From: Aspidapion aeneum
Taxonomy: Eukaryota > Arthropoda > Insecta > Coleoptera > Brentidae
DNA length: 64,000 nucleotides
Direction: 5' to 3'
NCBI GenBank assembly: GCA_963576565.1
Contig: OY755045.1
Span: forward strand, 37,902,667-37,966,666
A program made the position numbers and the translations under genes. The notes beneath the pieces are model-generated. The model had not been told where the DNA came from. It did no database searches and worked only from the letters and a program-made list of their open reading frames with translations. Numbering within the stretch: position 1 is the stretch's first letter; each line of letters begins with the position of its first letter. Below, piece by piece: positions 34,212 through 44,287 of the stretch.

Positions 34212-35540
34212 CTGATGATTTATATGCAGCCCTTGCACTGCGACCACCAGTCTATTGTGGCTCACTTTTGAGTGGTTTCTCACCACTGTATACCTAATCC
34301 TCCAAAAAGGTTGGCTATCAGTTTGGGTGAGACACTGTTCAGATCTTCTGAATCAATCTGAGAGTTACCGAAACTGTTCTGACGTAAACGTGCAATAGCC
34401 GGACATTGGCACAGTACATGTCTGACTGTCCCTTCTATTAGTCCCATTTTGTGCATGGGTATTCTCAGTCGACAGTGACGCATAACAAGACCAGTCACTA
34501 TACGTATCTCCGGTTCGGGGCCGAAAAATTCCGCACATGCCACTTTCCTCGCTGCTCAGTCTATGTCCTTATTTGCTTCGTGCCCGTAATGCCCTGACAC
34601 TAATGACAAATTTTTAGCGCTACCAAGCGCATTCAGCGAACCGAACCGAATCCCTGCAGCTCCTCATGGTTTTCGATGAGACCGTATAGGAATCCCGTAT
34701 AGGAATCAAGCGCTCTTAAGGCTGCTTGACTCGCGGAGAAGACTTTTATTGTCCCGTTCGTCAATTCGTGGTGAGTAAGCTACCGGGCACACATTCAATG
34801 GCTACGAGTTTAGCCTGAATTAATATAGTAGCCAATTGGCCAAAATTATGTATAATCTCGACTTTTTCTTGGATACTCCAGATCCAACGCCTCGTGGCAT
34901 TTTGGATCCGTCGGTAGACCAGAAGCTATCGTTATTTGAAAAATTGGTCCTGTTCTTTAACCAGTCCTCCTCTCCGAGAGAATAATGTTGTATACCTTTT
35001 TGCTGTACACAGTGTTGGGCATGACGTCGGATATCATCCTAGAGTTGCGTTTAACTCTTGATCCTGTTGATTGGCTCTTATTCTGTATGTTACTCTTCGT
35101 GCCTCTGCCTCTAAGAAAATGTGAAGCGGAGGTAAGTTTAGTAAGCTTTCAAGCGCACTCGATGAGCTAGAGCTCATTGCACCACATATGGCAAGTTAGT
35201 ATTGCCCTTGAGGTTCTTTGATGTCCTTTCTCGAACTAGACTAATGCGCCATACGCAATCATTGATTGGTCTGATGACTGTTATATACAGCCAATACATT
35301 TGTTTGGCGCTAGTGCCCCAGATTATTCCGCAAATTCTTTTCCTTGTCCAAGGACAGTGTGGCTTTGCGGGTCATTTTTTCCAAATAGGCATTCCAGGTA
35401 AGAGTTTTATCTAGGGTGACCCATAGGTGTGCAAATAGATTTTTTTCACCGTTAAGCTCCGGAGGAGTCAGGAAATCGAGCTTCCTTTTACGGATGAACG
35501 GTAAAATTGTTTTGCTGTGATTTAAGGACATCTGTTTCCT
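34212..35540 (-). mobile_element. I-like LINE relic: reverse transcriptase thumb to RNase H end
   Basis: In minus-strand order: PFIRKRKLDFLTPPELNGE and HLWVTLDKTLTWNAYLEKMT (35310-35531), the thumb region; FWSTDGSKMPRGVGSGVS (about 34900), the RNase H start with its catalytic aspartate; GHYGHEANKD, then ACAEFFGPEPEIRIVTGLV and RHCRLRIPMHKMG, the RNase H end and cysteine-rich tail (34280-34560). It is the same family as the insert at 13088-13622. Frames change repeatedly, and a 10-base pentamer insertion lies at 34637-34650. LINEs with an RNase H domain after the reverse transcriptase include I and related clades. Confidence 0.8.
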
Positions 35541-36459
35541 GTCACACCAGTCTTTTACCTTGTTTATTACTTCTTGTATCTTTCAGAGAATTCAATCTCT
35601 GGAATGTCTCTAATGTTGGCATATTTTGGAAAGGGAGGAAGATCCTTTACTCCACACTTTTGAGCATGCTTTATATTTTTGAAAAAACTATCCAAAGATT
35701 GCTTAATGGTTTATTTCATAAAATGATTCTCGACCGGTTTTGAGCTTGTGCTCATTTTCAAGGGTCTATTAACAAGTCATTTAAAAGGTTTGTAAATTTT
35801 CAATAATCTTAAATATAATATTTTTAAAAAAACAAAAAAAAAGTCTAACAATTGTACTCCCCTTGCCGACTCAATTCATTGGTAAGCCTTGTTTTTGCAG
35901 GTTTCGCTTAAACCCCTTAAAACTGCCTAATTTAAAACGCCCTGTAGGGATTTCCATCTCGGGCAAAATTATAAAGCTACAATCTAGAATGTTAGCTGGC
36001 AAGTTTGCTCGTTTAAGTATTTATAAATATTTGAAATATATTTTATGTAAACATCTCAGCAGTCTTTTAAGTTGGCAGGAATGGCGTTGCTGTAGCTGCA
36101 GTAGTGAACCCGGGCGCAAATTTATTATTTATTGCATCTATAATTTAGTTAGACTTATTTGGCTTGTACCTTATTAATTATAAAGGAAAGCTTTTCAAGT
36201 AGGGAAGGAAGTTGGAACAAAAAAACAATTTGTAAGCAGTAAAAAGAATAACCAAAGAAACTGCGCCTTCAAGTCTAAATGGGTTCTCCTGGTCTTCTGG
36301 TTCTCACCCAATAAACATTTTCTAAAGGTTCTGGTGACAGAAATTTTTATAAATTAAAACAGGTTTCATTATAGGTTTTGTTGTATATAGAAGGGTTTTG
36401 CAAGATTATTGTATTTATAGTTGTTTTATTGAAAATCCTAAACGGACAAAACTATTTTT
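35541..36459. other. Stretch with a PLE-type hairpin only
   Basis: No gene recognised. At 35732-35761 (minus) TTGAAAA, a TGAGC/GCTCA stem with loop ACAA, AAAC and GGTC form the same arrangement as the PLE terminus at 25895-25932. A 104-codon open frame at 35863-36177 has no family signature. Confidence 0.45.
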
Positions 36460-36660
36460 TTTTAAATTAGTGTTGGTTTTATTACCTTTAATAATATAAA
36501 ATTTCCAGAACTCTACAAGTTTTATAAATTGGTGTTTGAAATATTTTAATCAATTAGTTAATAAAAATTAGGGATCTAGCGACAAAAGTTTTATAAATTA
36601 GTGTTTGACATACTTTAATCTACTTTCTTATGAAACCTTCAGGACTTCACTAAAAAGTGT
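36460..36660 (+). repeat. Short tandem repeat, about 70-bp unit
   Basis: AAGTTTTATAAATTGGTGTTTG at about 36518 recurs with small changes about 70 bases later, and a weaker third unit precedes it. Confidence 0.65.
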
Positions 36661-36770
36661 ACAAAAGAACCACAAAAAAAAATAATTGATTAAATAGATC
36701 AAAATTCAATTGCTATATAACCTAAAGTGAAAGTGAAATTAAAGAAAGAAAAATAAGAAAAAAGTTTTTC

Positions 36771-36844
36771 TGCTTCGACCGGGACTCGAACCCGGGAACT
36801 CATGCTCTGTACGCAAACATTCTAAACATTGAACTACCGAAGTC
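36771..36844 (-). tRNA. tRNA-Gly-like sequence, apparent anticodon ACA, probably not a functional tRNA
   Basis: The minus strand folds into a full cloverleaf: acceptor ACTTCGG with TCGAAGC (six of seven pairs, one of them G-U), D stem GTTC/GAAT, anticodon stem TTTGC/GCATG with loop GTACAGA (T33 present), 5-base variable loop, and a perfect T arm CCGGG-TTCGAGT-CCCGG, then A. The acceptor, D arm and B box resemble animal tRNA-Gly, but the anticodon loop does not. The apparent anticodon ACA would be unusual. It is more likely the tRNA-derived head of a repeat than a working tRNA; A and B boxes could still drive Pol III transcription. Confidence 0.55.
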
Positions 36845-37219
36845 ATGCATAAATTTTCAGAAAACCTTCATCTATGCAGGCTGCGGTGTCTCAATACAAG
36901 AACGAGAGATTCTCAGGGTATTAACTCGACCAAGTCATCAAACTGATTTCTATAATTCTTCCTTCCCACTGTCAAAGGTATGAAAACTCAAAAGTTAGAC
37001 GTAAACTATCAACGTCTCAAAACATCACCTTTTCGCGTGTTAAAATTTCTGATCGCAATGGGCAATTGCCAATATAATTTTCATACTTTTGACAGTGGGA
37101 AGGCAGAATTATAGAAATGAGTTTGATGACTTGGTCGAGTTAATACCCTAAGAGTCTCTCGTTCTTGTATTGAGACACCGCAGCCTGCATAGATGAAAAT
37201 TTTCCGAAAATTTATGTAT

Positions 37220-37285
37220 GGCTTCGGTAGTTTAGAATGTTTGCATACAGAGCAAGAGATCCCAGGTTCGAGTCCCGGCCGATCA
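37220..37285 (+). pseudogene. tRNA-Gly-like sequence in the opposite arm, D arm deleted
   Basis: Counterpart of 36771-36844 in the right arm. It has lost seven bases of the D arm (TAGTTTAGAATG). The T arm has one mismatch, and the acceptor end reads CCGATCA, leaving four of seven pairs. The anticodon loop is ATACAGA. The B box GGTTCGAGTCC is intact. Confidence 0.6.
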
Positions 37286-37329
37286 GAAAAACTTTTTTCT
37301 TATTTTTCTTTCTTTAATTTTACTTGTTG

Positions 37330-37924
37330 TTTATAGTTTTAGGTCCTTGCATTATTTGCAATTTGGAATTTGAGTACTAGTAATTTCTTACAATAATTTC
37401 ATAATTTCCATCATTTTGTGTTCATTGTTCATAACGTAGTTGGTGCACACCCTATGCTGAAATGTTTTGAAACAAAAGGGGGTAATTTATCAGCTAAGTT
37501 TCTTTCGTACTGCTTTCCCTTTGTGTACAATAGTACCTAAATTTATACCCACCAATTTAAAGTGACTAAATTGTTTTGTTTATATTCTGCTTACGAATAA
37601 TTGACGTGCAAAAACAATGAAAAAATACATATTATACATATCATAGTTCTGATCTATGCTAACCTCGGTGATCCTATATAATACAGAGCGGAATTACTCA
37701 AAGCCTGCTTTAATCTTTTAATTGGGGCCGCCAATGACGCGATTCAATTAGGAAATTAAGAATTAAACTATCTACTAAATATCCACGCTAAATGCAATTG
37801 CATTTTAAAACATATTCTAATGTGTTTCTGAGAATCTCTGTGTGTGTTCCTATTAATTAGTAAGATGTTAAATCTTTCGTTATAACCGCTTTATTTTCTC
37901 TTCTAAAAGAACTTAATAAAGTCA
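37330..37924. other. AT-rich stretch without a recognised gene
   Basis: Nothing recognised. Confidence 0.4.
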
Positions 37925-37998
37925 TAGATAAGAAGTAGATATAGGAGTAGCTCTTTATATAGATGTAAGAGAAGCTTTTCATTCTCTGAGTCACGAAA
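37925..37998 (+). pseudogene. Short LINE reverse transcriptase block
   Basis: The plus strand reads GVALYIDVREAFHSLSHEI, matching the second block of Jockey-like reverse transcriptases (A.LDV.KAFD...HE). It ends where the 3' end of the minus-strand RTE copy begins, suggesting that the RTE inserted here. Too short for a firm family call. Confidence 0.5.
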
Positions 37999-39075
37999 TC
38001 TATCTATTTAGCCTTCTTCGATCCATCTTTGGACATAGGCCTCTCCCAATATCTTCCACTCTCTTTCTGTCGCCGTGTTCATCGATCTAGTTCCCACATG
38101 TTTCTTCAAATCGTCCGCGCATCTCATTTGGGACCTTGCCCTACTTCTTTTATTTTTCCAAAGTCTCCAGTTTACAATACATTTATTCCATCGTCTTCTG
38201 TCTGATATTATAACCGGCAAATTTCATTTTAATTTTACTACTTCTCCCCTGACGTTCCTTACTTTGTTTTACTTCTTATCCATTCATTCCTTCCATTGAT
38301 CTTTGAGCTTTTGTTACCTTATCCATGTTGTAACCTTATCCATTATTTTGTAAGTATGTAGGTCTGGGATCCATAGGTGAGTACAGGAAGGATATATTGG
38401 TTATACACTTTTGTTTTGAGGTACCTGAGGATATTTTTTATTTTTTAATATGTAGCTTAATTTACCGAATGCTGCCCAGGCCAATGCTACTCGTTTCTTG
38501 ATTTCAGCTGTTTAATTTTATTTTTAGTTTAATAATTTGTCCTAGATATATTATCCTCTACTTGTTCTATTTTTTATTGGTTTATCCTGGTCGTGATATC
38601 TTCATCTGTGTTTATTATGATTTTAGTTTTAGTGTAGTTCATACTCAAGCCTACATTTTTAGCTGCAGTATCCAGTTCTTCCATAATTTTTATTAGTTTT
38701 TCTTTCTTATCTGTTATTAAGGCGATATCGTCAGCATATCTTATGTGGTTTAAGTATTGTCCGCTTAATTTGATGCCTATATCTCCTCAATCTAAGTTTT
38801 TAAAAACATCTTCTAGGGCCTGGTTAAATAATTTAGGGAATAATATGTCACCCTGCTAACACCGCTTCTTATGTGGATTGGCTTGGTTTCTTTTTGATTA
38901 ATGCAATTCCTTCAAATATATTGGCTATTAAGTCTATGTATCTGTGATCTATTCGGCTATTAATTACAGATGCTTTTTCTGCACAGTACTCAATGCTATC
39001 AAAAGCTTTTTCAAAGTCTATAAGGATTTTCATGGTTAATAGGTGGTCATTGAGCACTGTATTGACGTGTTCTAA
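37999..39075 (-). pseudogene. RTE LINE fragment, reverse transcriptase to 3' end
   Basis: In minus-strand order: KILIDFEKAFDSIE (38990-39035), a decayed NPKLFNQALEDVFKN-like block, and IRYADDIALITDKKEKLIK (about 38700-38755) with the catalytic box. Then NYTKTKII, a TYGSQT block, and the C-terminus NWRLWKNKRSRARSQMRCAD with LGEAYVQRWIEEG (38008-38220). The tail is ATAGAT-like. Frames are broken repeatedly. It is the same family as 31770-32548, 52480-53265, 54960-55440 and 57754-58213. Confidence 0.85.
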
Positions 39076-39384
39076 TGCTCCCCTTGTTTTTTTTATAGTT
39101 GGTACGGGATCAGATTAATAAACAATTTTAGGAAGTTGGTCTACTTTTGGCTGCTACTGTATCGGATGTCAACTGTACTGAAAACTTTAGGGCCAAAAGT
39201 ATAGCACCCCAAAAAAGCACCACAGGATTCTGTATGAAAAATTTCCGAAACAAGTGAACTGAGAACTGGATTGAATGTTTTCTACTGCTCCGCTTCGTTT
39301 TTTTTATAGTTGGTACAGGATCAGATTTATAAATAATTTTAAGGAGTTAGTCTACTTTTGGCTGCTACTGTATCGGATGTTTGT
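39074..39384 (+). repeat. Direct repeat pair of about 100 bp
   Basis: 39074-39173 and 39284-39381 share TTTTTTTATAGTTGGTAC, GGATCAGAT and CTACTTTTGGCTGCTACTGT in the same order. The 110 bases between them are unrelated. Confidence 0.8.
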
Positions 39385-40540
39385 TTATCTGCTACTGCTT
39401 TGGGTTATTGGCTTTTTCTCTATTTAAGACAATTCGTCAGCGCAATTTGGTAGGCTCCAAGATAGTCTGGCATGTGCCGCTGGGAACCTGGTTCGGTTTG
39501 ATCCAATTTCGTCCACTTCTGCTTCTGAACGGGTTTGGTTGGGTTTCTCTTTTCTCTTGTAGTTCTCCAGTCGGTTTCTGGTTGTGTGTCGTTTTATTTT
39601 TTATGCGTTTTCTATTATTTTGTTAAATCAGAAAGGTAATGAGGTGACCCCCGAAACAACAGTCTGTTTTTATAATAATTCCATTGACAGTGTTCTTTTT
39701 CTTTAATCTAGATGAAAAACGTCTTATCTCGGCACAGTGTTATTTTTACTCTGTATTGTCCATAATTTAATAATAAAACAGAGAGCTCTGCCGCTGCTTC
39801 AGACGCGCTTCGTCTTCTTATTTTTTACTAATTTCATTACTAAACTAGTCTGTTGTCTTTTTAAATTAGACAGCTTCCCGGAGTATTTACGCTGGGAATT
39901 AAAGCTAAGGGCCGCAGAATATACACATCTTACAGAAGAGCACACGTTTTCACAAAATTTTGTAAGATTTTTCGAGTATGTTTCGGAATTTTTTCGATTA
40001 TAGCAGAGTGGTTATTTGAAGAGTTTACTATTCTGCTTTATGGTGATTCCTAAATACATTTGTAGTTAACCTGATCTGAATATTTGGCTCTGAATTCCGC
40101 TGACTGACGCTGGCGTCTCGAAGGTGGGAAAATATGTAATCAGCATTGATCTGAAAGAAAGAAAGTACTGTTAAAGGTCACGTATGGTTCTTACTCGCCT
40201 GCTGTTGTTCTAGTCTTTCTCGTATTTTGGTAGATGACGCTACATATGGGGATGGGTGCTATAAACATAAAATGAGATGTGGCCTTAAGAAAAGTTAAAA
40301 AAAATGTGGGCGCCAATTTGTGGCCTTAAAAAAAAAGTTGTGTGACATTTGTGGCAGCTTAAAGACGTCGCCGCCATTTTGTGACACTGAAACCCACTGA
40401 ATAATTAAACAAATATCTGGAAGCAGAACTGTATTTTCCAGCTAGGTAAAACATTGATATACCCGGTAACTTTTATACAGTGGAGAAGGGGGGGTTCAGA
40501 AATAAGAAAATTTTAAGTGCGCCACATTATTTAATACCAA
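39385..40540. other. Stretch without a recognised gene
   Basis: Open frames of 81 and 88 codons (39381-39626 and 39737-40003) lack any recognised signature. Around 40265-40370 GTGGCCTTAA-type segments recur. The right part may be leader sequence of the neighbouring Gypsy element that is missing from its other copy. Confidence 0.4.
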
Positions 40541-41866
40541 TGTTTTACAAAGAAGATCTTAAACAAAATACAGTTCAACCCAAACGTTGTAGCCAAACAA
40601 TGAAATTCTATACTTCCGAGGCTTCCAGAATATTTGTGTAATTAAAAAGCCAAAAAAAAAATAAACAGAATAAAACTCTGAAAGATTGAATTAAGATGAC
40701 ATAACTAGAAATACTTTACAGGTAGATGGAGTCCTTTAACAGGCCATAGTGTACCTACATCTGAGTCAATAGTGTGAGACTCAGTTGTATAAATGATTGA
40801 AAAAAATAAATATACTTCCAAAATTATTCCGTCATAGGGGAGATCTAGACCAAATATCTGCTGTCATCATTCTACGTTGGGTAGAATGAGACAGACAGCA
40901 ACCCAGTCCGAGATCCACCCCATGAGGTAAAACAGTGTAAAGAAACCGCAAAAAAAAAATATAATCTCATCTCTCTTTTGTCTCCGCAAAGTTGGTCATC
41001 GGGTTGTACAAATAACACAGAAATTTAGTTCATCTTTTATATTTTGATTGTAAACTTGAGAAAAATACCAGACAAGTCAGGGCCAAAATAGCAAGGCACT
41101 TTAAATAGGGCCAAAATAGCAAGGCACTTTAAATTTGACAGTAAAATTATCTTAAATAAATGAAATGAAGGAAAACAAGTCAATGTAGTAAATATGCCGC
41201 AAAACCAGGGTTATGACGTCATACCTTATCTTGCGTTTACAAGAAATGTCAAAATTATACTGTGAAAACTTATATATGAAAAGATTACGTCTAAGTTATA
41301 TTAAAAATTTATATATGAGGAAAAAAATTATAGTTAAGGCTTGCTCCTACCTTGGTCCTTGAATTATTTAATAATTATTGGTGTTTATTTGGTAAACCTG
41401 GAAGTGTTGTAGGTTTCCCGACATACTCCTGCTGTTCCGGCTTGCCCGCGCCTCCCCTACTGCCGCTTAGCACATCACGCTAGGGCAGCACATGGTCTCA
41501 AGTGTTGATGGTTCCTTGGCCCGAGCGTAAAAAGGTTGTGGGATTCTTGCCCGAGCGTAGAAATGTTGTGGGATTCTTGCCCGAGCGTAGAAACCCTTTC
41601 CCAGGGTTAGAACTGGCCCGTCCGGCTTCCCACCAGCGTCCAGCCCAACTGTCCCGTCGCTGGAATTGACAGGGCGATGCTCTTTCCGTACAAATGGCGT
41701 AGGCCGACTTAATTTCCCCTCAAAAGGGTGCGAGCGTCACTTCCGATTACGCCGAAAACACGACGGCTCACTCCTCACAGTCTCTGGGATATCTCCTACA
41801 ATTCGCTGCAGTGCCAAACCAAAAACAATGGCGATCCCAGAGCCTGTTGCCGACCCAGCCAAAATT

Positions 41867-43268
41867 TGTTAGCAAAAAGAGACAAAGCACTTCGTCAAGA
41901 ATACCAGAATAATGTAGTGGCCGGAAACCGTTTTGTAAATTTTGTGGGGAGTGGGGACGGTAAAACGCAATAGTACCAACCTAATCTTCCCGGTGAAATT
42001 CAAATAAAGGATGCAAACCTATTTATAAAAAACTTTTCCGCCAAAAATAAATCTCTACATTCAGTGGCCAGACTGGAAGAAAAAAACCCGGGGTTTTCAA
42101 AGTAACCAATGAGGTACAGCAATAGTTCTATACAGGTCTATAGGGGCAGCACCGACCACCTTGAGGTGTTGTCGGATCTATTTCCACGGTTGAAATTTTT
42201 ATAACAAGGACGTCGAGACACCCTCCATACATTTGACCGAACATTTGCCTACCGGACCCCCACCAACATATCAAGTAGAAGAAGAATAACCCGACGGACT
42301 AGAAGAAGCTCAGCATTGAAACCATCAACTGTAAAATCAATTACTGGAGATCAGGGCATGCAGCAAACCCAGGAATATTCGAACACTCAACCAATTCCCA
42401 TATGAGTAAAGCTATACTAAGTGTAGAATTTAGTTGTATTTTAGCTACAGTTTTAGTCACAAGTTTCCTTTGCTCTTTATATATGTTTTCTCTAAGATTC
42501 ATATGGTTTGACGCCATTCTTGTAAAACATTTCTACTGTAATAAAGTTGTTTCTAAACCTGAACCTAAAAATACACACTGAACTATTGCTTAAAGGCACA
42601 AGAGTGTTCAGATGTTAACTCACACGATTTCGTTTATTCTTTTAGTCTTGGTTTTTATCCCTCGTTTATCTCCCCTTTACCAAAGGGCATAACTCGTATT
42701 TATTTTATCCTTTCCCTATCAAATTAATAAAGATATCAAAGTGGCGGAGCCTCGGTTGTTCCTGGTCGACCCAAATATGTTTTCGTACTATCAAAACTAG
42801 TTAATCCGTGAAGGACATGAGGTTCGGATTGTCCCAATATCCTCGAAATAAACGTAAGGGAATGAAATGTTCATCTAAATGTTTCCTTCCTGTTACTGAA
42901 TCCATTTGTGATGCGGCAACGCCGCCATTCCCCAGCATAACAGCTGTTTAACTTTATGAACGTCAAGTGAATCACAAAATTCCACAGATAAAAACAAAAC
43001 AATCAAAATTTTTATGTGATTTTTCCCGAAGCCTGTGATCTTAAATTCCAATTACGATGTCCAGATAATGCGATGTGCGTAGTGTCCACAGTAATTCGAT
43101 GGAATGTCTCCTTTATAAGGTAACTTTTTGGACACTATATAACCTCCAAACCTAGCTCTATAAAATACTATATATTTGTGTACAGAAAGACGAATCAAAG
43201 AGCCTTGATTATTTACCTAAATAAACAAATATGTAACGTTGTCTTAAACGTAAAATTGACACGTTACA
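41867..43268 (-). repeat. Gypsy LTR (downstream, next to polypurine tract)
   Basis: On the minus strand it runs from TGTAACGTGTCA to GCTAACA, giving the TG...CA ends of an LTR. Its length, 1402 bp, equals that of the LTR at 48574-49975, with only scattered differences. Confidence 0.8.
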
Positions 43269-43270
43269 TA

Positions 43271-43283
43271 ATCCCCCCCCAAC
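43271..43283 (-). promoter_or_regulatory. Polypurine tract of the Gypsy element
   Basis: The minus strand reads GTTGGGGGGGGAT immediately before the TGTAAC start of the LTR, the expected site of plus-strand DNA priming. Confidence 0.75.
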
Positions 43284-43306
43284 TTCAAGACGATTAACCT
43301 AAAAGG

Positions 43307-44287
43307 TTAATCGGAGAGGTCCGCTGCCGACTTAAGGTCTTTGGCATGCCAACTCCCTGGCAGTACTTTACCCGATGGTTCCTGAAGCTCAAATATCCAT
43401 GGAGAAATTTTATTCCTAATCACATAAGGACCAACGAATTTCGGTGCTAACTTCTTCGAGAAAAACTTCGCAGCATCCGACAAAACATAATTTTTCTTCC
43501 AAACACGCTGACCCACAACAAAGTTGGGTACCCTTGTACGCAAATTATACTGAACTACGTTTTTCTCTCCCGCCACCTCTAACCTTCTCTTAACATCCGC
43601 ATAGAGCTTCCGGAAACCTTCGTTCTTACTTTCAGCTGCAGTTTGTACACCATTCTCTTCAGATAACAAAACTGGGTTGGAGTAATCTCTACCTGATAAA
43701 CACATATTCCTACCAAAATTAACAAAGAAAGGAGACATCCTGGTTGTCTCATGGGTTGCAGTACGAATCGCGCAGGCAAGTTTATGTATTTGTTCGTCCC
43801 ACTTCCTGTGGTTGTCTTTCACATAACAACATAACATGGTTTTTAACGTACGATTCGTCCTTTCTGTTGGATTTGCTCTGGGGTGATAATACGGATTATA
43901 CTGAATTTTAACCTGATAACTCTCAGCAAAACGCTTAAACTCGTTACTTTTGTACTGAGGGCCATTATCACAAAGTATCAAACGGGGTACTCCGAAGACC
44001 ATAAATACTTGCTCCTCAAGATGCTTGACAACTGCTTGAGTAGGAGCTGTTCGCATTGGAAAAACTAAGGAAAACTTACTCAAATAGTCCGTAACGACGA
44101 GAATCCAGCAATTACCCTTTGTTGAACGAGGTAGAGGTCCACATAAATCAGTCGAAATAATTTCCCAAGGACGAGTTGGTTTTGGGTGAGATATCATCTG
44201 ATCAGATACACCTTGTGTATCACCTTTATAAGCTGCACAAAGCATTTCTTTACAAAAGTTGCCACGTCCTGGCGCATTTTTGGCCAA
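43307..44287 (-). pseudogene. pol: Gypsy pol, part 2: integrase core and C-terminal domain
   Basis: This continues pol in another frame and overlaps the first part by 94 bases. The catalytic core has STDLCGPL (aspartate 47), CDNGPQY (aspartate 107) and NPTERTNR (glutamate 142). The spacing between the last two is one residue shorter than in many Gypsy integrases. A C-terminal GPY/F-like block reads KFVGPYVI (about residues 280-290). The frame ends about 40 bases before the LTR. Integrase inserts the element DNA into the genome; this copy needs a frame correction to be made. The break probably reflects a small deletion near 44230-44250, since two bases remain where six are expected between the zinc-finger cysteines. 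Confidence 0.9.

Larger units (their letters stand above)
36730..37325. repeat. Large palindrome carrying a tRNA-like sequence in each arm
   Basis: The arms 36730-36987 and 37077-37325 are inverted copies with few differences, separated by about 89 bases. Shared landmarks are AAAGAAAGAAAAATAAG at the outer ends, the tRNA-like sequences, AGGCTGCGGTGTCTCAATAC, CTCGACCAAGTCATCAAACT and CCCACTGTCAAA near the centre. A transcript would fold into a hairpin of about 250 bp. It could be a foldback element or a pair of inverted tRNA-derived SINEs. Confidence 0.9.

Noticed and set aside
35863..36177. 104-codon open frame
   Set aside because: Low-complexity hydrophobic and basic composition, with no family signature.
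36771..36844. Functional tRNA gene
   Set aside because: The apparent anticodon ACA is unusual, one acceptor pair is lost and it lies in a palindrome with a decayed twin; reported as tRNA-like only.
39737..40003. 88-codon open frame
   Set aside because: No recognisable domain, homologous partner or neighbouring exon.
40260..40330. TGGCGCCC motif on the minus strand as primer binding site
   Set aside because: It is not adjacent to an LTR end, whereas TGGCTGGGTCGG follows both LTRs at the correct distance.
41666..41973. Two overlapping open frames of 68 and 81 codons, repeated at 48373-48680
   Set aside because: They straddle the LTR-leader boundary of the Gypsy element and run antisense to it; the identical repetition follows from the duplicated LTR and leader.
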